Assembly: GCF_017377655.1 (NCBI RefSeq)
Contig: NZ_JAFREL010000069.1
Span: forward strand, 1 to 64,000
Origin: Candidatus Enterococcus ferrettii
GTDB lineage: Bacteria; Bacillota; Bacilli; Lactobacillales; Enterococcaceae
Reading direction: 5' to 3'
Length of the DNA stretch: 64,000 nt
The first letter of the stretch is position 1. Every line of letters begins with the position of its first letter. Positions 56,946-64,000 of the stretch are shown one piece after another. The notes beneath the pieces were generated by a model that made no database searches, was not told the DNA's origin, and saw only the letters and a program-made list of their open reading frames with translations. The position numbers were made by a program, and so were the translations under genes.

Positions 56946-57392
56946 ATGGAAAATACAGTAAGTGACATTCAAGGTAAATGGTTGATTCAAGCGTCAAATT
57001 TCCCTATGTGGCTCTCAGGGAAACGACTCAATCCCTCCATCACCTATCGTGCGATTAGCAATGAAGCTGAGCGTCTGCTGGATTTAGTAGAGTATCAAAA
57101 GCCAAATGGTAAACGTAAATCTATTGTCGGGATAGATACGGTTGTTAAAAATGGGTTTGAATGGCGTGGGAAAGGTCTTTTGAAATTATTGCGGAGTCAT
57201 TGGTCTGTGGCAGGCAAGAACGAAACAATTCTGGTCATTCGTTTTGAAGCTTCTTTGGTAACCCCTGCAGGCGTCGATGTTCTGATAAGAGCTACGGATG
57301 ATAAAAATGCTGATTTAAAAGAAATTCTTGCAAACTCCTTTGAGAAATTTGGATTGACAGCGGCAGAATTCGAAAGTTTGACTTGGCTTTAA
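56946..57392 (+). CDS. Conserved protein, lipocalin-like size, unknown function
   Basis: 148 residues, no signal or membrane helix. It begins ENTVSDIQGKWLIQASNFPMWL and has alternating strands (KSIVGIDTVV, NGFEWRGKGLLKLLRSHW, ETILVIRFEASLVTPAGVDVL), suggesting a beta-barrel such as a lipocalin-like fold. I cannot name a family with certainty. GGAGG 6 bases before ATG 56946. Confidence 0.65.
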   Translation: MENTVSDIQGKWLIQASNFPMWLSGKRLNPSITYRAISNEAERLLDLVEYQKPNGKRKSIVGIDTVVKNGFEWRGKGLLKLLRSHWSVAGKNETILVIRFEASLVTPAGVDVLIRATDDKNADLKEILANSFEKFGLTAAEFESLTWL

Positions 57393-57480
57393 TAATCAGA
57401 TTACGTGAAAAAATCTATAAAAGCAGACTTTAGCAATCGGGAGCAATTTAGCCTGAGGGGCTTTGGAAGGAGAAAAAATA

Positions 57481-57948
57481 GTGAATCAAGTAGAAGCTTA
57501 TTTAACCCAAAAAGGGATTTATTTTACTGTCCATGAGCTGCCAGTTGAGCAAGCGGATGGAACTGCAGTCTTAACTGAAGAACCTGCGGATCACAACAAA
57601 ATCTTTAAAACGCTAGTTATGAAAGGGAATAAGACAGGCGTAATAATCGCAGTTGTTCCCTTGGATGCACGAGTGGATTATAAGAAAGCAGCGAAAGTAA
57701 CTGGGAACCGTAAAATCGGCTTACCGCCAATGGAATTTGTATTGGAACATACTGGATACGAACATGGAGCGAATACACCAATCGGCATTCACTTAAATCA
57801 TCCTGAATACTCAATGGTTTTTGATGATAGCATCCGGGAGTATGAACAGGTGATTGTTTCTAGCGGTGAAATTGGCAAAGCTGTTGAATTAGCTGCGCAT
57901 GATTTATTGGAACTGTTACACCCTGAAATTGAAAATATAGTGAAATAA
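57481..57948 (+). CDS. YbaK/EbsC-type aminoacyl-tRNA deacylase
   Basis: 155 residues, one YbaK/ProX editing domain: IYFTVHELP, IFKTLVMKGNKTGVIIAVVPLDARVDYKKAAKVTG with the conserved Lys near the active site, and LEHTGYEHGANTPIGIH with the Gly-x-x-Pro loop. It hydrolyses Cys-tRNA(Pro) made by error. GGAAGGAG at 57465-57472 points to GTG 57481. Single gene. Confidence 0.9.
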   Translation: MNQVEAYLTQKGIYFTVHELPVEQADGTAVLTEEPADHNKIFKTLVMKGNKTGVIIAVVPLDARVDYKKAAKVTGNRKIGLPPMEFVLEHTGYEHGANTPIGIHLNHPEYSMVFDDSIREYEQVIVSSGEIGKAVELAAHDLLELLHPEIENIVK

Positions 57949-58010
57949 TCAGTGGAAGTCAGTTGTTTAGTTGTAAAACTTGCAGGTGACTTCTTTTTTT
58001 TGACCCCTTC

Positions 58011-58019
58011 TGTTATACT
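58011..58019 (+). promoter_or_regulatory. Extended -10 promoter of the ytoI-nrnA pair
   Basis: TGTTATACT, 50 bases before GTG 58069. Confidence 0.55.
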
Positions 58020-58068
58020 AAAAAAGATGAAACTGTACTAATGGAAAAGGAAAACAGGAGGAGTAGCA

Positions 58069-59400
58069 GTGGCAACTAAACATGATTTGATTTTAGAACA
58101 CATTGAAAGTTTGCCCGTGGGTGAGCGCATCTCAGTCCGCAGCATTGCCAAGAACTTGAGTGTCAGTGAAGGAACGGCTTATCGGGCCATCAAGGATGCG
58201 GAGAATATCGGATTGGTTTCGACGATTCAACGGGTGGGAACGATCCGAATCGAACGCAAATTAAAGAAAAATATTGAACGCCTAACCTTTGGTGAAGTGG
58301 TTCGAATTATTGAAGGCGACGTTTTAGGCGGTGCCAGTGGATTAGATAAAGATCTAAATAAATTTGTTATCGGGGCAATGACAGAAGAAGCAATGCAGCG
58401 CTACATTACACCGGGATCATTATTGATCGTCGGAAACCGGCTAGGTGCGCAACGATTGGCTTTAAAAGATGGCGCAGCTGTTTTGATTACTGGAGGATTT
58501 GACACAGAACCAGAAATTTCGCAGTTGGCGGATGAATTGGAATTGCCGGTTTTACGTACGACCTATGACTCCTTTACTGTAGCTACAATGATTAACCGTG
58601 CGTTAAGCGACCAGCTAATTAAAAAAGATATCATGCAGGTCAGCGATATTTATATGCCTTTAGAAAAGACTCATTATTTGCAGGCAGGCGAACCGATTGC
58701 TAGTTATCAAGCATTATCTGATGAGACTGGTCATTCACGTTTTCCAGTTGTAAATAAAAATATGCGGGTAATTGGCATCGTGACTGCCAAGGATATTTTA
58801 GGCAAAGCAGACAATCAGCTGCTTGATCGGGTGATGACCCGAGAACCGATCGTGGTTAAAACGAATATGAGTGTGGCTTCTGTCAGCCATCGCATGATCT
58901 GGGATGGTCTGGAAATGATGCCAGTAGTCAAAGATGATTTAACCTTATTGGGGATGGTTAGCCGTCAGGATGTTATGAAGGCAATGCAACTGGTTCAGCG
59001 ACAGCCGCAGATGTCTAACACCATTTCAGACCAAATTGTTGGTGATATCGTGATGATTGATAGCGACCGAGAAGGTAATCCGTTAGATGTACCTTATTTT
59101 AAATTCGAGGTTAGTCCGCAAATGGTCAATAGTGTCGGAACGATTTCATTTGGGGTATTAAGTGAGCTGCTAGCCAATGTGGCCCAACGTACTTTGATGA
59201 TTGATCAACGACGGAATACTTTAATTGAGCAGATGAACCTGCATTATTTACGTCTCATTCAGTTGGAAAGCGAAATTGAAATTCGAACGAAAATATTAGA
59301 ATTTGGTCGCCGTTCAGCGAAATTAGATTTGGAAGTCTACATTGATAATGTGATTGTGGCTAAGGCCTTAGTGGTTTGCCAAGTAATGGAGCGTTCTTAG
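58069..59400 (+). CDS. ytoI: YtoI-like DRTGG/CBS-domain regulator
   Basis: 443 residues: N-terminal winged helix (residues 5 to 60, ISVRSIAKNLSVSEGTAYRAIKDAE), DRTGG domain (about 75 to 185), a CBS pair (about 190 to 310; THYLQAGEPIASYQAL, RFPVVNKNMRVIGIVTAKDI, VVKDDLTLLGMVSRQD) and a hotdog-fold end. CBS pairs bind adenine nucleotides, so it may sense them and bind DNA. In B. subtilis ytoI neighbours nrnA, as here (12-base gap). Role unproven. Confidence 0.88.
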   Translation: MATKHDLILEHIESLPVGERISVRSIAKNLSVSEGTAYRAIKDAENIGLVSTIQRVGTIRIERKLKKNIERLTFGEVVRIIEGDVLGGASGLDKDLNKFVIGAMTEEAMQRYITPGSLLIVGNRLGAQRLALKDGAAVLITGGFDTEPEISQLADELELPVLRTTYDSFTVATMINRALSDQLIKKDIMQVSDIYMPLEKTHYLQAGEPIASYQALSDETGHSRFPVVNKNMRVIGIVTAKDILGKADNQLLDRVMTREPIVVKTNMSVASVSHRMIWDGLEMMPVVKDDLTLLGMVSRQDVMKAMQLVQRQPQMSNTISDQIVGDIVMIDSDREGNPLDVPYFKFEVSPQMVNSVGTISFGVLSELLANVAQRTLMIDQRRNTLIEQMNLHYLRLIQLESEIEIRTKILEFGRRSAKLDLEVYIDNVIVAKALVVCQVMERS

Positions 59401-59412
59401 AAAGAGGATACT

Positions 59413-60357
59413 ATGAAAACAATGGAAGCAATTAGTGCAGCAATTAAAGAATATGACCGGATTATTATCCATCGACACCAACGTCCAGATCCAGATGCCC
59501 TTGGTTCTCAGGTTGGACTGGCGGAAATCCTGCGCTACAATTTTCCTGAAAAGGAAGTTTACCAAGTTGGCGGATCAGTCGAAGGGCTAGAATTTTTAGC
59601 TGAGATGGAAACTATCGAAGATCGTTTGTATCAAGATGCTTTAGTAATCGTAACTGACACTGCCAACTCACCAAGAGTCAGTGATAAACGCTTTTCTTTA
59701 GGTGACAAGCTGATTAAAATTGATCACCATCCCAACGATGATCCCTATGGTGATATTGTCTGGGTGAACACTAAAGCGAGCAGCTGCAGTGAGATGATTG
59801 CAGATTTTGCCTTTGATCAGGATCTGAAATTAAATGAAAATGCAGCTCGTCTTTTGTACGGTGGTATTGTGGGTGATACAGGACGGTTCTTGTATCCAGC
59901 TACTACCTCACATACGCTGAGAGTAGCAGCTAAATTGGTAGATCATGACTTTGACGCGACTAAGCTGAATCGTGAAATTGAACAGATTTCCTTGAAGGTC
60001 GCAAAACTTTCAGGTTATCTGTATCAGAATTTAGAAGTAGATGAAAATGGTGCGGGACAAGTTGTATTGAGCCAAGAAATTATGAAAAAATATGATATTG
60101 TGGATTCGGAAACCTCTTCGTTGGTTCCTTTGCCTGGAGTGATTGATCACGTACTGGCTTGGGGGTTGTTTGTTGAACAACCAGAAGGCTACTACCGTGT
60201 ACGATTGCGTTCAAAAGGGCCGGTTATCAATGAGTTAGCTAAAAAACATCATGGCGGCGGACATCCCTTAGCCAGTGGTGCCAATGCTCATGATGATAAA
60301 GAGCGAGCGGAAATCTATCGAGAATTACAGGCTTTGTGTGCAGAATTTACGCGTTAA
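59413..60357 (+). CDS. nrnA: DHH/DHHA1 oligoribonuclease and pAp phosphatase NrnA
   Basis: 314 residues. DHH-domain motifs: IIHRHQRPDPDALGSQ, IVTDTANSPR, KIDHHPNDD (the DHH) and GDTGRFLYP; DHHA1 end with GGGHPLASGA. It degrades short RNA oligomers and c-di-AMP breakdown products such as pApA, and removes phosphate from pAp. GAGGATACT before ATG 59413, probably one message with ytoI. Confidence 0.92.
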   Translation: MKTMEAISAAIKEYDRIIIHRHQRPDPDALGSQVGLAEILRYNFPEKEVYQVGGSVEGLEFLAEMETIEDRLYQDALVIVTDTANSPRVSDKRFSLGDKLIKIDHHPNDDPYGDIVWVNTKASSCSEMIADFAFDQDLKLNENAARLLYGGIVGDTGRFLYPATTSHTLRVAAKLVDHDFDATKLNREIEQISLKVAKLSGYLYQNLEVDENGAGQVVLSQEIMKKYDIVDSETSSLVPLPGVIDHVLAWGLFVEQPEGYYRVRLRSKGPVINELAKKHHGGGHPLASGANAHDDKERAEIYRELQALCAEFTR

Positions 60358-60376
60358 ATTTTTTTCAAGAAAGCGG

Positions 60377-60405
60377 TTGACAAAATGGTTATTGGTCTAT
60401 ACAAT
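60377..60405 (+). promoter_or_regulatory. Sigma-A promoter of the antiterminator-PTS operon
   Basis: TTGACA at 60377-60382, 17-base spacer, TACAAT at 60400-60405, close to ideal. Confidence 0.9.
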
Positions 60406-60426
60406 TAGAATTGTTAACAAATACTG

Positions 60427-60505
60427 TTTCATGTGACTAGATCATACTAGGCATGGAAGGAACTCACAAGGAAGCGACCTTGTGTTTCTTCCATGTCTTT
60501 TTCTT
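60427..60505 (+). promoter_or_regulatory. RAT antiterminator site overlapping a terminator
   Basis: TGTGACTA...CTAGGCA within 60432-60454 resembles the ribonucleic antiterminator of BglG/GlcT-type proteins. Its 3' side overlaps a terminator: CATGGAAG (60452-60459) with CTTCCATG (60488-60495), inner CACAAGG/CCTTGTG, then TCTTTTTCTTT. Binding of the antiterminator encoded next should free transcription of the operon. Confidence 0.75.
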
Positions 60506-60556
60506 TGGCCAAGAACTAGTTGAAATAGTAAAAAATTCTGCAGAATGAGGAAGAGT

Positions 60557-61411
60557 ATGAAAATTAAAAAGATTTTGAATCAAAATGCAGTGTTGGTAGA
60601 TGATCATGGGGAAGAGAAGGTAGCTATAGGCAAAGGGGTAGGCTTCAGCAAGCAAAAGAATGACTTGATTTTTCCTAAGGATGTCGAGCATTTGTTCGTT
60701 ATGGAGCCGGAAGGACAGCAAAAGTTACAGAACTTATTGAATCAAATTGATGAGAAGTATTTCTTTGCGGCTGAGCATATTATCGATCATGCGGAAACCG
60801 TCCTAATGGAAAAATTAAACGAGCATATTTTTGTTGCACTCACGGATCACATTGCTTTTGCGGCACAAAATATCACCAATGGCATTGTCATTCGTAATAA
60901 GTTGTTAAGTGAAATTGAGGTTCTGTACAATGAAGAATTTGCTATTGCACAATGGGCAGTGGATTATCTAAATCGCACGTTAAGCATTCCTTATGGGTAC
61001 GACGAAGCGGGTTATATTGCCATTCATATTCACAGTGCTCGTATGGGGAAAAGCAATAATTACTCTAGTATTCGTGAAGTGACGATTATTTCTGAAGTCA
61101 TCAACATTATTGCCGAAGAGGTGGGTGTTGATATCTATTCAAAGGAAATGGCCTTAGATTATTCTCGTTTAGCTAACCACCTGCGTTTACTTTTACAGCG
61201 GTATCAAAAACAGCGCTATGCTTCTCTGGACATGGATATTATTGAGATGGTTCGCAGCAAGTATACGGAAAGCTACCAAATTGCTAAAAAGATTCGAGTT
61301 TTTTTAATGAAAAATTATCAGCTGGCAATCACTACAGAGGAGTTAGGCTATCTGGCGATTCATGTAGAGCGATTGCGGGGGGCAAAAAATGATTTTAAAG
61401 GGGAAGAATAA
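60557..61411 (+). CDS. BglG/GlcT-family transcriptional antiterminator
   Basis: 284 residues: RNA-binding CAT domain (1 to 55; KIKKILNQNAVLVDDHGEEKVAIGKGVGF), PRD1 (about 65 to 165, with LTDHIAFA and AIHIHSAR) and PRD2 (about 170 to 275, with RLANHLRLLLQR and LAIHVERLRG). The four His take phosphate from HPr or the PTS. It binds the RAT at 60427. GAGGAAG at 60547-60553 supports ATG 60557. It is likely GlcT-like, since a glucose-family EIICBA follows after 3 bases. Confidence 0.88.
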   Translation: MKIKKILNQNAVLVDDHGEEKVAIGKGVGFSKQKNDLIFPKDVEHLFVMEPEGQQKLQNLLNQIDEKYFFAAEHIIDHAETVLMEKLNEHIFVALTDHIAFAAQNITNGIVIRNKLLSEIEVLYNEEFAIAQWAVDYLNRTLSIPYGYDEAGYIAIHIHSARMGKSNNYSSIREVTIISEVINIIAEEVGVDIYSKEMALDYSRLANHLRLLLQRYQKQRYASLDMDIIEMVRSKYTESYQIAKKIRVFLMKNYQLAITTEELGYLAIHVERLRGAKNDFKGEE

Positions 61412-61414
61412 ATA

Positions 61415-63391
61415 ATGAAAGCTTATATGCAGCGAATGGGTCGTTCATTGATGCTACCGGTGGCTGTTTTACCAGCAGCATCAATTTTAGTAGGGATCGC
61501 TAACTGGATTGTGGGAATGGGTGTATCCAATGCAGCTACCACTTTCTTGATGAATAGTGGATTGGCAATTTTAGACAATTTGGCATTGCTGTTTTCAGTC
61601 GGATTAGCGTTAGGGATGTCGAAAGATAAAGATGGAGCTGCTGCTCTAGCAGGGCTGGTTGCATACTTAGTACCTAAAGCCGTTTTAGCTCCGGCCTCAG
61701 TTCAGCTATTACTAGGCCTTGGAGATATCGCAGATGTAAATCCTGCATTTAACAGTATGGGGAATAATGTATTTGTAGGGATTATTGCGGGTCTTACCGC
61801 AGCGGAAATGTACAATCGCTTTAGTGGAGTAAAGCTTCCAATGGCCTTGTCGTTCTTTAGCGGAAAACGGCTAGTACCTATCATGTCGGCAGTAGGAATG
61901 TTAGTGATTTCTGGGGCCCTATTGTTCATATGGCCAGTAGTTTACAACGTGCTAGTAACACTAGGTGAAGGAATCTCTGGTTTAGGATTTATCGGGGCTG
62001 GCTTGTATGGGCTATTTAATCGGCTGCTCATACCTACAGGGCTACACCATGCATTAAACTCTGTTTTCTGGTTTGATGTAGCAGGAATCAACGATATCGG
62101 GAATTTCTTAGCTGGTCAGCAAGCTATTGATGAAGGTTTAGCAATTGTAGGGAAAACTGGTATGTATCAGGCTGGCTTTTTCCCAGTGATGATGTTCGGT
62201 TTACCAGCAGGAGCATTGGCGATTTATCAATGTGCAAGACCTGAAAAGAAAAAAGTAACGGCTTCTTTAATGATTGCAGCGGCGTTTGCTTCCTTCTTTA
62301 CAGGTGTTACTGAACCTCTGGAATTTTCTTTCATGTTTGTTGCATGGCCTGTATATGTCCTGCATGCTATTTTCACTGGATTGTCTTTAGCAGTAAGTGC
62401 ATTCTTCCAATGGACAGCTGGTTTTGCCTTCAGTGCAGGATTTGTTGATTATTTCTTATCCTTGAAAAACCCAGTGGCAAACCAACCGCTGATGTTAATT
62501 TTACAAGGCTTGGTTTTTGCCTGCATCTATTACTTTGGTTTCCGCTTTGCTATCACTAAGTTCAATCTAATGACTCCAGGACGTGAAGAAGGCGATGGAG
62601 AAGAAATGCCAGATATTGATACTACTGGAGATAGCAAACATGCTGTAATGGCGCAAAAGATTTATGATGCACTAGGTGGGGCTACCAATGTAACGACAAT
62701 TGACAATTGTACAACTCGTCTTCGTATGCAAGTACAAGATACTGGTGCTGTTGACCAAAGCAAGATTAAAGCAACTGGAGTACCTGGTCTGAAGGTGATC
62801 GATGATAAAAATATTCAAGTAATCGTCGGAACGGAAGTACAATTTGTAGCCGATGAAATGAATCGTCTGCATCACGGCGGTGCTGGAACAGCGAATGCCG
62901 CTGTTGAGAAAGAAGCTGTAGAAGCAGTGTCGAAGAATCAAGAATTATTTGCAGTAGCCAACGGTAAATTACTACCGATTACTGAAGTTTCTGATGATGT
63001 CTTTTCAGAGAAAATGATGGGTGATGGCTATGCAGTTTTGCCAGTATCTGGCGAAATCTTTTCACCAGTAGCTGGTACGATCTCCAGTGTATTCCCAACG
63101 AAACATGCGGTAGGAATTACTACTCCTACTGGTGTTGAAGTATTGCTTCACATGGGATTAGACACAGTGGATCTTGGCGGAACACCGTTTACTGTTTATG
63201 TAAAAGCGGGACAACAGGTTGGACGCGGTCAAATGATCGCTCAAGCCGATTTGGAAGCAATTAAAGCGGCTGGAAAGAAAACCGACATGATTGTGGCCTT
63301 TACAAATGGTGAAAAAGTAGAACAGTTGACGATTGAAGCAGCAAAAGAAGTAAGTGCGAATGATATTGTTGGCGAATTAGTTAGTAAATAA
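61415..63391 (+). CDS. PTS glucose-family EIICBA permease
   Basis: 658 residues. EIIC (1 to about 390) begins MLPVAVLPAASILVGIANW and contains GLHHALNSVFWF and FTGVTEPLEFSFMF. EIIB has its phosphocysteine in TIDNCTTRLRM (Cys432), and EIIA its phospho-His in VLLHMGLDTVDL (His579). The layout is that of PtsG/NagE proteins; glucose or N-acetylglucosamine is the likely sugar, with the GlcT-type antiterminator favouring glucose. Terminator directly after. Confidence 0.9.
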   Translation: MKAYMQRMGRSLMLPVAVLPAASILVGIANWIVGMGVSNAATTFLMNSGLAILDNLALLFSVGLALGMSKDKDGAAALAGLVAYLVPKAVLAPASVQLLLGLGDIADVNPAFNSMGNNVFVGIIAGLTAAEMYNRFSGVKLPMALSFFSGKRLVPIMSAVGMLVISGALLFIWPVVYNVLVTLGEGISGLGFIGAGLYGLFNRLLIPTGLHHALNSVFWFDVAGINDIGNFLAGQQAIDEGLAIVGKTGMYQAGFFPVMMFGLPAGALAIYQCARPEKKKVTASLMIAAAFASFFTGVTEPLEFSFMFVAWPVYVLHAIFTGLSLAVSAFFQWTAGFAFSAGFVDYFLSLKNPVANQPLMLILQGLVFACIYYFGFRFAITKFNLMTPGREEGDGEEMPDIDTTGDSKHAVMAQKIYDALGGATNVTTIDNCTTRLRMQVQDTGAVDQSKIKATGVPGLKVIDDKNIQVIVGTEVQFVADEMNRLHHGGAGTANAAVEKEAVEAVSKNQELFAVANGKLLPITEVSDDVFSEKMMGDGYAVLPVSGEIFSPVAGTISSVFPTKHAVGITTPTGVEVLLHMGLDTVDLGGTPFTVYVKAGQQVGRGQMIAQADLEAIKAAGKKTDMIVAFTNGEKVEQLTIEAAKEVSANDIVGELVSK

Positions 63392-63397
63392 GAGAAG

Positions 63398-63432
63398 GAC
63401 GGCTTTCTTTAGAGGGAAGCCGTCTTTTTTTT
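63398..63432 (+). terminator. Terminator of the antiterminator-PTS operon
   Basis: GACGGCTTTC at 63398-63407 pairs with GGAAGCCGTC at 63415-63424 (one G-T), followed by eight T. Confidence 0.88.
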
Positions 63433-63565
63433 AGCATAGAGAGAATTCACCAATGTTGACGCTTAGCCAAGGACGGCACTCTTTAGGATGTTCGGCTGGA
63501 CAAACTAGCTTTGTTACATAAGTTAAATAGAGTGAGTTCGTGCAAAAACGAAAGAAAGTGAGGGC

Positions 63566-63590
63566 AGCCCTTTTCAAAGAGGGCTTTTTT
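63566..63590 (+). terminator. Possible leader terminator before the phnA-like gene
   Basis: AGCCCT (63566-63571) pairs with AGGGCT (63580-63585), then TTTTT. It lies 39 bases before ATG 63629, so it could be an attenuator or end an upstream small RNA. The rest of 63433-63628 shows no gene. Confidence 0.55.
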
Positions 63591-63628
63591 CGCTAAAATA
63601 AAGCATCAAACAAAAAAGGAGACAAGAC

Positions 63629-63964
63629 ATGTCATTACCAAATTGCCCGCTATGCCAATCAGAATATACGTACGAGGACCGCAATATGTTTGTATGCCCA
63701 GAATGTGGACATGAGTGGAAAGAAGACGCAGAGGCATCTGCTGAAGAAGGACTCGTTGTCAAAGACAGCAACGGCAACCTTTTACAGGATGGCGACAGCG
63801 TTACAGTGATTAAGGATTTGAAAGTGAAAGGGGCTTCTAATCCGATTAAACAAGGAACAAAAGTCAAAAATATTCGCTTAGTTGAAGGCGACCATGATAT
63901 CGACTGCAAAGTGGATGGCTTTGGTCCTATGAAATTGAAATCTGAATTTGTTAAAAAGCTCTAG
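63629..63964 (+). CDS. PhnA/YjdM-family zinc-ribbon protein
   Basis: 111 residues. [28 protein letters not shown] forms a four-Cys zinc ribbon, followed by the PhnA C-terminal domain ([26 protein letters not shown] to [11 protein letters not shown]), a small beta-barrel. Despite the name it is not needed for phosphonate use; function unknown. AAAAGGAG precedes ATG 63629. Confidence 0.88.
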   Translation: MSLPNCPLCQSEYTYEDRNMFVCPECGHEWKEDAEASAEEGLVVKDSNGNLLQDGDSVTVIKDLKVKGASNPIKQGTKVKNIRLVEGDHDIDCKVDGFGPMKLKSEFVKKL

Positions 63965-64000
63965 AGAGTTTCTTAGGGCCAGCTTCACACTTTTTTCATT

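Overview
The window looks like the chromosome of a low-GC Gram-positive lactic-type bacterium, most likely Enterococcus or a close relative. The signs are strong AGGAGG ribosome sites with frequent TTG and GTG starts, an LPxTG adhesin, an Mga-type regulator, RNase J2, a YbaK/EbsC deacylase, an LCP wall-polymer transferase, a ytoI-nrnA pair and many sugar PTS genes. The genus is inferred from gene content and has not been tested by alignment.

Layout. 1-9320 is the end of a surface-polysaccharide locus, visibly more AT-rich than what follows. It holds a polymerase, a glycosyltransferase, two enzymes for a dTDP-3-amino-3,6-dideoxyhexose, a flippase, a GNAT acetyltransferase and a glycerophosphotransferase-like protein. 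It ends with a three-gene cassette resembling the pneumococcal CDP-2-glycerol genes. 9438-12671 is a scar: a diverged fragment of a vanZ-like gene, an IS66-like remnant, and a decayed IS21-type element nested in that remnant. 12743-18744 holds the intact vanZ-like gene, an AraC regulator and a permease-beta-galactosidase operon with a good cre site. 18819-27746 holds a GH25 lysozyme, an Mga-like regulator, a winged-helix regulator and a 1497-residue LPxTG protein with five exact 73-residue repeats.

27883-38958 is mostly housekeeping (DsrE-like protein, esterase, CsbD-like protein, LCP protein, Asd, RNase J2). Embedded in it is a four-gene operon of two SipW-type signal peptidases and two TasA/camelysin-like secreted proteins. 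A polysaccharide-deacetylase homologue that has lost its metal and catalytic motifs also lies here.

39063-46798 is the most striking system. A near-perfect sigma-54 promoter, with repeats upstream of it, precedes a zinc dehydrogenase, a galactitol-type PTS (IIA, IIB, IIC), a LevR-like sigma-54 activator and a RuBisCO-like protein. I infer that a polyol or sugar acid is imported and phosphorylated, oxidised to a keto-sugar-acid phosphate, and then cleaved or decarboxylated by the RuBisCO-like protein. Next, behind a leader built from a 154-bp tandem duplication, lies a 2-oxoacid/acetoin-type dehydrogenase complex (47209-51522). Its E2 is split into a free 80-residue lipoyl protein and a 225-residue catalytic core with no subunit-binding domain.

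51796-55303 holds two tiny holin-like toxin-type peptides absent from ordinary ORF lists, a folded RNA element, a DUF1659/DUF2922 operon facing a mirrored array of four 10-bp motifs, and overlapping ComK-like and AbrB/MazE-like genes. 55428-63964 holds an MFS exporter, a YbaK deacylase, ytoI-nrnA, a GlcT/LicT-type antiterminator with its RNA target and a glucose-family EIICBA permease, and a PhnA-like protein.
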